64,000 bases of DNA from Polynucleobacter sp. MWH-HuK1. GTDB lineage: Bacteria > Pseudomonadota > Gammaproteobacteria > Burkholderiales > Burkholderiaceae. Location: assembly GCF_018881815.1 (NCBI RefSeq), contig NZ_JACVPP010000001.1, forward strand, positions 1,357,097 through 1,421,096, in the 5' to 3' direction. The notes under the pieces are model-generated. The model made no database searches, was not told where the DNA came from, and saw nothing but the letters and a program-made list of their open reading frames with translations. Both the position numbers and the translations under genes were made by a program. The number at the start of each line of letters is the position of its first letter. Positions within the stretch are counted from its first letter, which is position 1. Below, in pieces: positions 1 through 8,649 of the stretch.

Positions 1-44
1 TTTACCTTTCCGGCGTTATTGGAGGCGAGAACGAGTTTTTGCAT
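1..44 (-). CDS. rdgB: RdgB, non-canonical purine NTP pyrophosphatase (5' fragment)
   Basis: Only the first 14 codons lie in the window; the rest runs off the left edge. The peptide begins MQKLVLASNNAGK, the conserved N-terminus of RdgB/HAM1 proteins, in which the SNNxGK stretch binds the nucleotide triphosphate. The family hydrolyses ITP, dITP and XTP to monophosphates and so keeps deaminated purines out of DNA and RNA. It lies 8 bp downstream of rph on the same strand, so the two are probably co-transcribed, an order common in beta-proteobacteria. Confidence 0.85.
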   Translation of the reverse strand, partial: MQKLVLASNNAGKV

Positions 45-52
45 CGTGATCT

Positions 53-793
53 TTAATTAAATGCGTCGATTTGCATTTGGGTAAGCTCACGAATGCCTTG
101 CTCAGAAAGATCCAAGAGTTCATTGAGTTCACCTCTGGAAAAAGCAGCGCCTTCAGCGGTACCTTGCACTTCAATCATTCCACCTTTGCCTGTCATGACG
201 ACATTCATATCGGTATCGCAAGAAGAGTCTTCTAGATAATCCAAGTCAAGCACTGGAATGCCTTCATAAATACCCACCGAGATTGCAGCTACGCTATCAA
301 TAATCGGATCCTTGGTGAGAACGCCACTTTTTAGAAGTTGGTTAACTGCGTCTCTAGCGGCGACGTATGCTCCTGTAATAGAGGCTGTACGCGTACCACC
401 GTCGGCTTGCAATACATCGCAATCCAGATGAATGGTTCTTTCGCCTAAAACTTTCAAATCAAAAACGCTACGCATTGCGCGACCAATGAGGCGCTGAATT
501 TCTTGGGTGCGACCCGATTGTTTGCCGCGGGCAGCCTCTCGATCGCTACGGGTATGGGTGGAGCGGGGGAGCATGCCGTATTCAGCAGTAACCCAGCCTT
601 CACTCGATCCCTTTTTGTGAGGCGGTACCTTTTCTAGAATGCTGGCAGTGCAAAGAACCTTGGTGTCCCCAAAGGCAATCAATACCGAACCTTCGGCATG
701 TTTTGTAAAGGCTCTAGAAATGGTTACTGGGCGCAAGTCTTTTGGCTGACGGCCGCTCGGACGCGCAATATTGGCTGGATTGGTAGGGCTCAT
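53..793 (-). CDS. rph: Ribonuclease PH
   Basis: Encodes 246 residues, close to the usual ~240 for RNase PH, a phosphorolytic 3'-5' exoribonuclease that trims tRNA 3' ends and helps degrade structured RNA. The N-terminus has the RPSGRxxxxLRPVTI stretch (about 11-25), an arginine-rich segment [15 protein letters not shown] (82-96) that in the family carries phosphate-binding residues, and [20 protein letters not shown] (123-142) of the active site. The ATG at 793 has a possible AGGA ribosome site about 10 bases upstream. It diverges from yicC with only 55 bp between the starts and is followed by rdgB. Confidence 0.97.
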   Translation of the reverse strand: MSPTNPANIARPSGRQPKDLRPVTISRAFTKHAEGSVLIAFGDTKVLCTASILEKVPPHKKGSSEGWVTAEYGMLPRSTHTRSDREAARGKQSGRTQEIQRLIGRAMRSVFDLKVLGERTIHLDCDVLQADGGTRTASITGAYVAARDAVNQLLKSGVLTKDPIIDSVAAISVGIYEGIPVLDLDYLEDSSCDTDMNVVMTGKGGMIEVQGTAEGAAFSRGELNELLDLSEQGIRELTQMQIDAFN

Positions 794-813
794 GGAAATG
801 GGGTCCTGTTGTT

Positions 814-842
814 TTGGTCTGGATCAATAATGAATCTACAAT
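814..842 (+). promoter_or_regulatory. yicC promoter, predicted leaderless start
   Basis: TTGGTC (814-819), a 17-base spacer and TACAAT (837-842) form a sigma-70-type promoter. The predicted transcription start falls on or next to the A of the yicC ATG at 849, six bases past the -10 box. No ribosome-binding site is seen before the ATG. The -35 box is weak (3 of 6 consensus bases). Confidence 0.55.
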
Positions 843-848
843 GTCCAT

Positions 849-1778
849 ATGATATCGAGCATGACTGGTTATGGCAGCGCTTCTCGCCAAGTCTCCCTGG
901 GAGCTGGCGTAGTTGCTGATCTGCAGGTGGAATGTCGGGCTGTAAATAGCCGCTTTCTGGATCTTGGATTTCGTCTTCCGGACGAGTGCCGTGGGGCTGA
1001 ACCTGCTTTACGAGAAATGGCTACCCAAAGCCTCTCTCGTGGCAAGGTAGAGTTTCGGGCTGCATGGCGTGTGAATGCGGGGGCAGCCAATTCAGCCAAA
1101 TCCAATCCCCATGCTCTTGGCGCCATCAATAAAGATCGCCTAGATGCTTTATATGCCTTACAAGAAAAAGCTCAAGATGCCTTTCCTAAGGCGCAAGAGC
1201 TGACTATTGCTGAAATATTGCGTTGGCCTGGCGTTGTCTCTGAGCCTCGTGGCGAAGAAGATAGTTGGATTACTGCTGCTGTTGAAGCTGGACGAGCAGC
1301 TCTGGCGGCTCTCATGGAAAGTCGTAGCGCTGAAGGCAAAGCCCTAGTCGGCGTTCTCACTAGTATTACCAACAAAATGCGTGACATTGTTAAGGTGATT
1401 GAACCTAAGGTTCCTGAATATGTAGCGCAATATCAAGAGAAGTTAACTGAGCGATTATCAGAAGCTCTGGCGGCACAAGAACAGGCTAAAGCTGGTGCTG
1501 AGCTCATGGAGCGCATCCGGCAAGAGGTTGTGCTGTACGCTGTTCGTATTGATGTTGCCGAAGAGTTTGCGCGTTTAAAAACCCATTTGCAGGCTGTAGA
1601 TACAGCGCTTGCAGGCAAAGGTCCAGTAGGTAAGCGCTTGGATTTTTTGATGCAAGAGCTTAATCGCGAAGCCAATACCTTGAGCTCCAAGTCTGTTTCA
1701 GAAGAATGTACACAAGCTGCGCTAGAGCTTAAATTATTTATTGAGCAAATGCGTGAGCAGGTTCAAAATCTTGAGTAA
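849..1778 (+). CDS. yicC: YicC family endoribonuclease
   Basis: A 309-residue protein of the YicC family, which in E. coli has been reported as an endoribonuclease involved in small-RNA turnover. The N-terminal signature SMTGYGSA (4-11) opens the YicC-like N domain, and the C-terminal DUF1732 part contains LDFLMQELNREANTLSSKS (264-282), the most conserved segment of the family. The central part is helical and rich in Glu, Lys and Ala. The gene ends 19 bp before gmk, matching the yicC-gmk linkage seen in many proteobacteria. The ATG has no visible Shine-Dalgarno sequence and appears to lie at the transcription start. Confidence 0.93.
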   Translation: MISSMTGYGSASRQVSLGAGVVADLQVECRAVNSRFLDLGFRLPDECRGAEPALREMATQSLSRGKVEFRAAWRVNAGAANSAKSNPHALGAINKDRLDALYALQEKAQDAFPKAQELTIAEILRWPGVVSEPRGEEDSWITAAVEAGRAALAALMESRSAEGKALVGVLTSITNKMRDIVKVIEPKVPEYVAQYQEKLTERLSEALAAQEQAKAGAELMERIRQEVVLYAVRIDVAEEFARLKTHLQAVDTALAGKGPVGKRLDFLMQELNREANTLSSKSVSEECTQAALELKLFIEQMREQVQNLE

Positions 1779-1797
1779 CCCCTTGCGTAATGAATTC

Positions 1798-2436
1798 ATG
1801 ACTAACTCTACTTCGACCCCATGCTATCAAGGCAGTATGTTGATGATTGTGGCGCCATCTGGTGCGGGTAAATCTTCGTTGGTCAATGCTTTATTAAAAG
1901 ATGATCAGGGATTGAAATTATCTTTATCCACAACTACACGCGCACCGAGACCTGGTGAAATAGATGGCAAAGACTATCGTTTTTTAGCTAAAGAAGATTT
2001 TTTGCAAGAGCGCGATCAGGGTCACTTTTTAGAGTGGGCTGAAGTGCATGGCCATTTTTACGGCACATCAAAACCTTGGATTGAGTCTCAAATGCAAGCA
2101 GGCAGTGATGTCATGCTGGAGATTGATTGGCAGGGTGCACAGCAGATTCGCAAGTTAATTCCTTCTGTGCAGTGGATCTTCATTTTTCCACCATCAATTG
2201 AGGCCCTGGAAGAACGCTTGCGCAAGCGCGGTCAGGATGATGAGGCAACCATTGAGCGCCGTTTAGCGGCTGCCCATATCGAGCTCACGCACGCCCATGA
2301 GGCGGATTACATCGTTGTGAATGATTCCTTTGATCAGGCTTTGATGGATTTAAAGCATATTTTGGCTTCCAGCCGCCTGCGCTCTGGGCCCAGTATGGCC
2401 AGAAATCCAGCGCTTTTGAAGCGTCTCGGGGTCTAA
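1798..2436 (+). CDS. gmk: Guanylate kinase
   Basis: Phosphorylates GMP to GDP with ATP. From the ATG at 1798 the protein has 212 residues, near the normal ~207. The P-loop APSGAGKSS is at 19-27, followed by the GMP-binding segment [11 protein letters not shown] and the [16 protein letters not shown] region typical of Gmk; [12 protein letters not shown] is the conserved central strand. An upstream in-frame TTG at 1741 would extend the protein into the yicC 3' end and adds no conserved sequence, so the ATG is preferred. It lies between yicC and rpoZ, an order shared with many proteobacteria. Confidence 0.97.
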   Translation: MTNSTSTPCYQGSMLMIVAPSGAGKSSLVNALLKDDQGLKLSLSTTTRAPRPGEIDGKDYRFLAKEDFLQERDQGHFLEWAEVHGHFYGTSKPWIESQMQAGSDVMLEIDWQGAQQIRKLIPSVQWIFIFPPSIEALEERLRKRGQDDEATIERRLAAAHIELTHAHEADYIVVNDSFDQALMDLKHILASSRLRSGPSMARNPALLKRLGV

Positions 2437-2480
2437 TCAGTTATCCTATAGGTATTGAAGCTAAATTAAGTGAGTTCAGC

Positions 2481-2684
2481 ATGGCCCGTATTACTGTAGA
2501 AGATTGCCTTAAAACGATTCCAAACCGATTTGAATTGGTTTTGGCTGCCACTTATCGTGCGCGCCAATTGGTACAAGGTCATTCCCCACGAGTTGAGTCC
2601 AGAGATAAAGCTACTGTAGTTGCATTGCGCGAAGTAGCTGCTGGTGTAACCGACCGTGACATGTTGACCAAAGTACCTTTGTAA
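2481..2684 (+). CDS. rpoZ: RNA polymerase omega subunit
   Basis: A 67-residue protein beginning [20 protein letters not shown], the hallmark of omega. It supports assembly and stability of the beta' subunit in the core enzyme and forms part of the ppGpp binding site in proteobacteria. The RARQL motif and the [10 protein letters not shown] segment are present. It sits between gmk and spoT with a 15-base gap to the latter, so RNA polymerase omega and the enzyme that makes its ligand ppGpp are co-transcribed, as in E. coli. Confidence 0.97.
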   Translation: MARITVEDCLKTIPNRFELVLAATYRARQLVQGHSPRVESRDKATVVALREVAAGVTDRDMLTKVPL

Positions 2685-2699
2685 TTAAGGAGTTCCGGT

Positions 2700-5087
2700 G
2701 TGGAGCTCCCTTTAGGAATAGTTAAAACATCGGAAAAAGTAGGAAGCGGCTTGCCCAAAGACGCTTCGCATGACTCAGCTCAAGCGCAATTGTTGGATAT
2801 AGATTCCAACCCATCCCAAAGCGGTAAGAAATCGATCATTGCGAGTTTGTTGGCGCAATCGAGTCGTCATTTGTTTGGGCCTACCTCTGCGCCTAATCTT
2901 CCCCTAAAGCATCAAGTAGTTTCGATTGAGGGGTTGCTATCAAAACTCTCTTATCTAAAGCCTGAAGAGATCGCACAAATCAAGAAAGCATTTCAGTTTT
3001 CTGATGCTGCGCATTTAGGTCAGTATCGCCATAGCGGTGAACCGTACATTACCCATCCAGTTGCTGTAGCAGAGCTCTGTGCCACCTGGCGCTTGGATGC
3101 TCCATCTATCATGGCTGCATTAATGCATGATGTGATTGAGGATACGGGTTGTACGAAAGCCGACTTAGTTGAAAGGTTTGGCAACAAAGTGGCTGAGTTG
3201 GTTGAAGGTTTAACCAAGCTAGATAAATTAGAGTTTCAGAGTCATGCTGAGGCTCAGGCTGAAAGCTTTCGCAAAATGTTCATGGCTATGGCGCGTGATG
3301 TTCGTGTCATCTTGGTCAAGCTAGCAGATCGTACGCACAATATGCGTACTCTTGATGCGGTACCGATGGAGAAGCGTCGCCGTGTAGCGGCTGAAACAAT
3401 CGAAATTTACGCACCTATTGCGCATCGCCTTGGTTTGAACGTTATCTACCGTGATTTACAGGATTTGAGCTTCCGTTATTCAATGCCCATGCGTTTTAGG
3501 GTGATTGAAGGTGCCGTTAAGCGGGCGCGTGGCAACCGAAAGGAAATGGTTGAGAAGATTCTACAGACTTCTCGTATGGCTTTCGCAAAAGCCAATTTAG
3601 AAGTAGATCTTCGTGGTCGCGAAAAGACACTCTTTAGCATCTATAACAAGATGCGTTCTAAGCATTTAAGCTTTTCACAGGTTTTGGATGTCTATGCTTT
3701 TCGCGTAACGGTCCATTCCATTGATGAATGCTATCGCGCTCTCGGTATTTTGCATTCCTTGTATAAGCCAATGCCAGGTAAGTTTAAGGATTACATTGCC
3801 ATTCCAAAATTAAATGGCTATCAGTCTTTGCACACTACCTTATTGGGTCCATCAGGTGTACCGGTAGAGTTTCAGATTCGCACGACCGATATGCATGCGG
3901 TTGCCGAGGCTGGCGTAGCGGCGCATTGGGCCTATAAAGATGGTTCGCCGGACATGAGCGAGGTACAAAATCGTGCTCATCAATGGTTGCAGTCTTTAAT
4001 TGATATTCAAGATAGTAGTGGCGACTCGCAAGAATTTTTAGAACACGTGAAAATAGACTTGTTCCCAGATGCGGTTTATGTATTTACGCCAACTGGACAG
4101 ATTAGGGCGCTCCCAAGAGGTGCTACCGCGCTTGATTTCGCATATTCCATCCATAGCGATCTTGGCAATACTTGCGTGGCTGTCAAGATCAACGGCCTGC
4201 AATTGCCATTACGTAGTGAGTTAAAAAACAGTGACATTGTTGAAGTCATTACTTCTGCAAGTTCACAGCCCAATCCAGGTTGGCTGGCTTTTGTTCGCAC
4301 TGGCAAAGCCCGTGCATCGATTCGTCATTCATTAAAGACCAAGCATTATTCTGAGTCGCTTCAGCTTGGTGAACGCCTTTTAGCAAATGCATTGCGTCAA
4401 CAGGGCGTAGATGCAGCTTTGTTGAGCCCAGAGATTTGGGAAAAGCTAACGCATTGGACAGGCGATAAAACTAGAGAAGAAGCTTGCGTCAACGTTGCTC
4501 TCGGTAGACGATCCCCGCAAGAGTTGGCAATTCGTCTGAAAATTTTGATTGATGATGAGGGCGGATCAGAGCAGATGCGCTTGGGTGCTTCTGACTGGGT
4601 TGCGCCATATCAAGAAATTAACCATCATCAACGCCAGGCGATTCTGGTGGATGGTCGTGAGGGGAATTCCATTCACTTCCAAAGCTGTTGTCATCCGATT
4701 CCAGGCGACAATATCATTGGCTACCTTGGTAAAGGCGAAGGTCTTCAAGTGCATACCAATGATTGTCCTGTCGCCTTGCGCATGCTCTCCAAAGATAGTG
4801 ATAAATGGGTTGAAGTGGAGTGGGGCAAAGAGCTCAATCGCGAATTTGAGCTTGATTTGGCAATTGATACTCGCCAAGGTAAGGGTGTATTGGCAAGAGT
4901 TGCTAGCAGTGTGACTGCTGCAGATTCAAACATCATGAATGTATCTATGGAAGATCGCTTCAAGGAAGATTCTGTGACAATTCGCTTTACGATCCAAGTT
5001 TATGACCGTCTACATCTTTCTAAAGTGATGCGTAGCTTGCGCGCTAATCCTGACGTCATGAGAGTTACTCGCACCCGCGCTGTTTAG
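2700..5087 (+). CDS. spoT: Bifunctional (p)ppGpp synthetase/hydrolase, SpoT type
   Basis: A 795-residue RelA/SpoT homologue controlling the stringent response. An HD hydrolase domain keeps its metal-binding residues (YITHP with H119, then HDVIED at 143-148). The synthetase domain follows with the basic KFKDYIAIPK segment near 360, the RxKD-type motif of bifunctional SpoT enzymes rather than the acidic form of monofunctional RelA. A TGS domain lies near 450-515 and an ACT domain at the C-terminus (about 715-795). The GTG at 2700 is preceded by AAGGAG at a good distance. About 75 N-terminal residues before the HD domain are poorly conserved. The stop codon is only 2 bp from that of convergent greB. 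Confidence 0.96.
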   Translation: MELPLGIVKTSEKVGSGLPKDASHDSAQAQLLDIDSNPSQSGKKSIIASLLAQSSRHLFGPTSAPNLPLKHQVVSIEGLLSKLSYLKPEEIAQIKKAFQFSDAAHLGQYRHSGEPYITHPVAVAELCATWRLDAPSIMAALMHDVIEDTGCTKADLVERFGNKVAELVEGLTKLDKLEFQSHAEAQAESFRKMFMAMARDVRVILVKLADRTHNMRTLDAVPMEKRRRVAAETIEIYAPIAHRLGLNVIYRDLQDLSFRYSMPMRFRVIEGAVKRARGNRKEMVEKILQTSRMAFAKANLEVDLRGREKTLFSIYNKMRSKHLSFSQVLDVYAFRVTVHSIDECYRALGILHSLYKPMPGKFKDYIAIPKLNGYQSLHTTLLGPSGVPVEFQIRTTDMHAVAEAGVAAHWAYKDGSPDMSEVQNRAHQWLQSLIDIQDSSGDSQEFLEHVKIDLFPDAVYVFTPTGQIRALPRGATALDFAYSIHSDLGNTCVAVKINGLQLPLRSELKNSDIVEVITSASSQPNPGWLAFVRTGKARASIRHSLKTKHYSESLQLGERLLANALRQQGVDAALLSPEIWEKLTHWTGDKTREEACVNVALGRRSPQELAIRLKILIDDEGGSEQMRLGASDWVAPYQEINHHQRQAILVDGREGNSIHFQSCCHPIPGDNIIGYLGKGEGLQVHTNDCPVALRMLSKDSDKWVEVEWGKELNREFELDLAIDTRQGKGVLARVASSVTAADSNIMNVSMEDRFKEDSVTIRFTIQVYDRLHLSKVMRSLRANPDVMRVTRTRAV

Positions 5088-5089
5088 TT

Positions 5090-5590
5090 TTAAAGATACT
5101 GAACGCCTAGGATTTCAATTTCAGCAGGTCCCGTTGGCGTTTGAATAAAAACGCAATCACCAATCCGCGACTTAATGAGCGCTTTTGCGATCGGTGACAC
5201 CCAGCTCACATGGCCTTTATCTAAATCAACCTCATCTACCCCAACAATCGTAATGACGGTCTTTTTGCCTGCTTGGGCGCCTTCAAGGGCGGTATAGGTG
5301 ACGGTTGCCCCAAAGAAGACCTGGTCGGCGTCATTTTCACCGGATTTTCGGGTCAAATTGTCTACAACTACAGCAAATTCTAGGCGTTTATTGAGAAACC
5401 GAATCCGCCTATCAATCTCCCTGAGACGTTTTTTTCCGTAGATATAGTCCCCATTTTCGGACCGATCGCCATTGCTGGCGGCCCAGTGCACAACCTTGAC
5501 AACCTCCGGTCTATCAAGGTTTAAGAGCTGCAGGAGCTCTGTCTTGATGCGTTCGTGACCAGCGGGGGTGATGTAGTTCTTCTCTTCCAT
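5090..5590 (-). CDS. greB: Transcription elongation factor GreB
   Basis: Encodes 166 residues. Gre factors enter the RNA polymerase secondary channel and stimulate cleavage of backtracked RNA. The N-terminal coiled coil carries NGDRSENGDYIYGKKRLREI, a GreB-like version of the acidic tip, and the C-terminal FKBP-like domain ends IEILGVQYL. The start is the ATG at 5590 (MEEKNYITPAGHERI): the open frame continues upstream, but that extension is only the antisense of tRNA-Arg. No Shine-Dalgarno is seen; a CATAAT box lies six bases upstream of the ATG. Confidence 0.95.
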   Translation of the reverse strand: MEEKNYITPAGHERIKTELLQLLNLDRPEVVKVVHWAASNGDRSENGDYIYGKKRLREIDRRIRFLNKRLEFAVVVDNLTRKSGENDADQVFFGATVTYTALEGAQAGKKTVITIVGVDEVDLDKGHVSWVSPIAKALIKSRIGDCVFIQTPTGPAEIEILGVQYL

Positions 5591-5592
5591 GG

Positions 5593-5602
5593 CATAATTA
5601 TG
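5593..5602. promoter_or_regulatory. Palindromic -10 box shared by greB and tRNA-Arg
   Basis: The perfect 10-base palindrome CATAATTATG reads CATAAT on both strands, five of six bases of the -10 consensus. On the plus strand it would start RNA just before tRNA-Arg (mature 5' end at 5609); on the minus strand it lies six bases before the greB ATG. No good -35 box is visible on either side. Confidence 0.45.
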
Positions 5603-5608
5603 GCTGTT

Positions 5609-5685
5609 GCGGCTGTAGCTCAGCTGGATAGAGTACTTGGCTACGAACCAAGGGGTCGTGGGTTCAATTCCTGCCAGCCGCACCA
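5609..5685 (+). tRNA. tRNA-Arg(ACG)
   Basis: A 77-base tRNA with encoded CCA. The acceptor stem pairs GCGGCTG (5609-5615) with CAGCCGC (5675-5681), followed by A and CCA. The D stem is GCTC/GAGT, the anticodon stem CTTGG/CCAAG, and the loop CTACGAA gives anticodon ACG at 5643-5645, expected to be modified to ICG and to read CGU, CGC and CGA. The T arm holds GTGGG-TTCAATT-CCTGC. It diverges from greB and is followed by a strong terminator. Confidence 0.97.
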
Positions 5686-5695
5686 ACTTATATGA

Positions 5696-5725
5696 GGGCC
5701 TAGTTGCAAAACTAGGCCCTTTTCA
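5696..5725 (+). terminator. Intrinsic terminator after tRNA-Arg
   Basis: GGGCCTAGTT and AACTAGGCCC form a nearly perfect 10-bp stem with a very small loop, followed by TTTT and an AT-rich run. It ends the tRNA-Arg transcript before the MCE transporter operon. Confidence 0.9.
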
Positions 5726-5762
5726 TTTTTCAGCGTTTTATATAACTTAAACTTGTATACCT

Positions 5763-5768
5763 TATAGT
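5763..5768 (+). promoter_or_regulatory. -10 box of the MCE transporter operon
   Basis: TATAGT ends six bases before the ATG at 5775, which implies a transcription start at or beside the start codon. No Shine-Dalgarno sequence is present. The -35 region (about 5739-5746) is AT-rich without a clear hexamer. Confidence 0.5.
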
Positions 5769-5774
5769 TGGGTT

Positions 5775-6947
5775 ATGAGCATTTCTGACACCATTTCTGC
5801 CGTTTCTGAGACCCCAGTTGCTATTTGGTCACAGGTGGACGCCAATTCTGCCAAGGTGTCGCTTAGCGGAACTATTAACGCGTATTCTTTGGGTGGAGTC
5901 TGGACTCAAGTGCGTGATTCTCAGGATATCTGGCTAAAGCAGGGCGATAGCAAAGCAAAAACTCTCAGCGTTGATTCTGCGACAGTCGCCTCCTTGGACG
6001 GTGCAGGCATTGCTTTTTTAATTGCTCTGGAAGAGGCGCAAACGACTGCTGGAGCTAAATTTGAGTTGTCAGGCTTAAACCCTCGATATCAACCTCTGCT
6101 GAAAGAGTTTGATCCAATTAGTAATTTATTTCCAGTACCAGTTGTAAAGCCCAAAAGAAGTTTTGTGGTTAATCTTGGTATGGCGGTTCAAAATTTAATT
6201 GACGATTCAGTTGGGCTCATTGATTTCACCGGCCATCTTTTTTCCGACTTAGTTTGGTCAGTCAGAAATCCAAAACAGGTCCGTTGGGGCGACTTTATTA
6301 ATGCAGCTGTTGAGGCGGGTATCGCAGCTCTCCCAATCGTTGGTTTAGTTGCCTTTTTGATTGGTGTGATTTTGTCATTCCAGGCTGCTATCGGTATGCA
6401 GCAGTTTGGCGCAGTCTCTTTTGTTGGTCCCTTGGCCGCCCTGGGGATTGTGCGGGAAATGGGTCCGTTGATTACCGCTATTTTGTTGGCTGGTCGCTCC
6501 TCGGCGGCTTTTGCTGCTGAGATTGGCACGATGACAGTCAATAGCGAAGTCGATGCTTTGGTATCAGGCGGATTAAGTCCCATACGTTTTCTAGTAGTGC
6601 CGCGTGTTTTAGCAGGCATCCTCGTTGCTCCAATCTTGACTTTGTTCGCAGATATCGTCAGTATTTTTTCTTCGATGTTGACGATGTTGATTTACGGTAT
6701 TCCGTTTGTGAATTTTTACAACGGGATGTTATCTGCCGTCGATATAGAAGATATTCTTTCGGGGCTATTGAAAGCAACCCTTTTCGGTGTAGTTGTGTCA
6801 GCAATGGGTTGTTTACGAGGCATGCAAACTGGCACTGGCGCAGCAGCTGTTGGTATCTCCGCTACGCGTGCTGTAGTTAGCAGCATTGTCATGATCGTTA
6901 TCGTTGACGGTATTTTTGCCTTCATCTCCTACAAAACAGGTTTCTGA
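5775..6947 (+). CDS. MlaE-type ABC transporter permease with N-terminal STAS domain
   Basis: A 390-residue membrane protein. Residues about 15-110 form a STAS domain, a fold that in E. coli is the separate protein MlaB; residues about 150-388 form the MlaE permease with several hydrophobic helices, including the conserved GxxRE-MGPLITAILLAGR-SAAFAAEIGTM region. MlaE permeases work with an MCE protein to move phospholipids between the two membranes. Here permease and STAS regulator are fused. The stop overlaps the ATG of the ATPase gene (TGATG), so the subunits are probably translationally coupled. Lipid direction and substrate cannot be read from sequence. Confidence 0.9.
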   Translation: MSISDTISAVSETPVAIWSQVDANSAKVSLSGTINAYSLGGVWTQVRDSQDIWLKQGDSKAKTLSVDSATVASLDGAGIAFLIALEEAQTTAGAKFELSGLNPRYQPLLKEFDPISNLFPVPVVKPKRSFVVNLGMAVQNLIDDSVGLIDFTGHLFSDLVWSVRNPKQVRWGDFINAAVEAGIAALPIVGLVAFLIGVILSFQAAIGMQQFGAVSFVGPLAALGIVREMGPLITAILLAGRSSAAFAAEIGTMTVNSEVDALVSGGLSPIRFLVVPRVLAGILVAPILTLFADIVSIFSSMLTMLIYGIPFVNFYNGMLSAVDIEDILSGLLKATLFGVVVSAMGCLRGMQTGTGAAAVGISATRAVVSSIVMIVIVDGIFAFISYKTGF

Positions 6948-7732
6948 TGAACGCGCCAATTACTCCAAATAAATCACCTTACGCAATTGATGTCCAGAAC
7001 CTCACGGTTGGTTATGGATCTAAAGTGCTGATGCAGAACTTGAATTTCACTGTGAATAATGGTGAAATATTTGTGATTCTTGGTGGGTCTGGTTGTGGAA
7101 AATCCAGCCTTCTGAAAAACTTGTTTGGCTTGTATCAACCTTTAGCTGGCGACGTCCTCATCGAAGGACAAAATATTACTACTGCAACGGGTGCTGAGCG
7201 TCAAAAGATCATGACCAGCTTTGGCGTGATGTATCAGCAGGGTGCGTTATTTGGCTCCATGAATCTTTTGGATAACGTCACTTTGTTTATGCAGGAATAT
7301 ACCCAGCTGACGCAGACACAAATGGATCTGTTGGCGCGTTGTAAGCTTGATTTGGTCGGCCTCTTGCCATATGAGTCTTACATGCCTAGTGAAATTAGTG
7401 GTGGCATGCAAAAACGTGCAGCTATTGCAAGAGCAATGGCTCTGGACCCCAAAATTTTGTTTTTGGATGAACCATCTGCAGGTCTTGATCCAATTACCTC
7501 AGCAGATCTCGACAGCACTATCCAGGATTTATCAAAAAACTTGGGCATTACTTTTGTAATCGTTTCACATGAATTAGCCAGTATCTACGCCATTGCTGAC
7601 AAAGTCATCATGTTGGATAAGGATGCCAAAGGCATTATCGCTGAGGGGGATCCGAAAGTGCTAAGAGATACCAGTAAGGATCCTAGAGTGCATCAATTCT
7701 TTAATCGCATTATGAGTAAGGACGCAGCATGA
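6947..7732 (+). CDS. ABC transporter ATP-binding protein (MlaF-like)
   Basis: The 261-residue ATPase of the MCE transporter. Walker A is GGSGCGKSS (46-54), the signature motif SGGMQKR is near 150, and Walker B with the D-loop ILFLDEPSAGLDP is near 169-181, followed by the switch histidine in VSHEL. The use of SGGM rather than SGGQ is typical of the MlaF/TTG2 subfamily. The gene overlaps the permease gene before it and the MCE gene after it by a few bases. It should sit on the cytoplasmic face, driving lipid movement through the STAS-MlaE permease. Confidence 0.93.
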   Translation: MNAPITPNKSPYAIDVQNLTVGYGSKVLMQNLNFTVNNGEIFVILGGSGCGKSSLLKNLFGLYQPLAGDVLIEGQNITTATGAERQKIMTSFGVMYQQGALFGSMNLLDNVTLFMQEYTQLTQTQMDLLARCKLDLVGLLPYESYMPSEISGGMQKRAAIARAMALDPKILFLDEPSAGLDPITSADLDSTIQDLSKNLGITFVIVSHELASIYAIADKVIMLDKDAKGIIAEGDPKVLRDTSKDPRVHQFFNRIMSKDAA

Positions 7733-8649
7733 GTAATAACTCAAATCCTAATTATTTTCGCCTAGGCATTTTTGTCCTAGCCGCAATAGGTGTGCTATTG
7801 GCGGTTATTTTGATATTTGGCTCAGGTCAGATCTTTAAAAAATCATTTTATGTAGAGACTTACATAAAGCAATCTGTTACCGGTCTAGATGCAGGCGCAT
7901 CAGTACGCTTTAGAGGCGTCAAGATTGGTCAAGTATCAATGATTAGCCTCTCAGGGGATATATATGAGAGACATGTGCCTTTTCACGATCGTCGCCAGTA
8001 TGTTGTTGTCAGAATGCAAATCTTTGGCGATAAGGTTGACGAGAGCCAAATCAGTGAGTTTGTAAAAAATAATCTTCGGGCCCGTGTCAAATCTATGGGC
8101 ATTACTGGTGTTAACTATGTTGAGTTTGATTTTATTTCCAATGCTAACGACTCTCATCAGCTTCCTTATGAGTGGAAATCGGAATACCCCGTAATTCCTT
8201 CTCTACCAAATCAGGCAGATGAAATCATCTCAGGTATTCAAAAGCTGATTGGTGCACTCAATGAAATGAATATTGACGGCACGCAGAAAAAAATCGATGC
8301 TTTGATTACCAATTTAAATATCATGATGGCTGGTGACGGTAAAGGTAATGAGGGCGTTATTGAATCCGTTAAACAGCTTAATGTAATCATGGCCCGTATT
8401 GCTAAGGTAACGGATAAAGACGAGCTTAGTATTCTGATGCGTGAGCTTGTTGGAACAATGGTTGCATTGCGTCAAACCGTTACCAGCATTCAGGGGGATA
8501 CAAGTACCACGATTGAGAACCTAAAGCAGGCCAGTGAAAATCTTAATGAATTTAGTCGTATTGCAAGTCAATCGCCATCAAGCTTAATTTGGGCTGAGCC
8601 ACCACCTAAAATTACCCCACCGCTAAGTGGTTCTGGAGCACAAAAATGA
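7729..8649 (+). CDS. MCE (MlaD-type) substrate-binding protein
   Basis: A 306-residue periplasmic protein anchored by one N-terminal membrane helix (about 11-31). One MCE domain follows (about 40-120), with the typical GLDAGASVRFRGVKIGQV strand; the C-terminal half is predicted helical and ends in a short Pro-rich tail. MCE proteins bind lipids and form oligomeric rings or tubes between membranes. The helical region is longer than in E. coli MlaD (~183 residues), closer to the family variants in which long helices reach across the periplasm. It overlaps its neighbours by 4 bp on both sides. Confidence 0.9.
   Translation: MSNNSNPNYFRLGIFVLAAIGVLLAVILIFGSGQIFKKSFYVETYIKQSVTGLDAGASVRFRGVKIGQVSMISLSGDIYERHVPFHDRRQYVVVRMQIFGDKVDESQISEFVKNNLRARVKSMGITGVNYVEFDFISNANDSHQLPYEWKSEYPVIPSLPNQADEIISGIQKLIGALNEMNIDGTQKKIDALITNLNIMMAGDGKGNEGVIESVKQLNVIMARIAKVTDKDELSILMRELVGTMVALRQTVTSIQGDTSTTIENLKQASENLNEFSRIASQSPSSLIWAEPPPKITPPLSGSGAQK

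Noticed and set aside
5591..5686. N-terminal extension of greB in the same frame
   Set aside because: The extension is the reverse complement of tRNA-Arg and has no similarity to GreB; the ATG at 5590 gives the family start.
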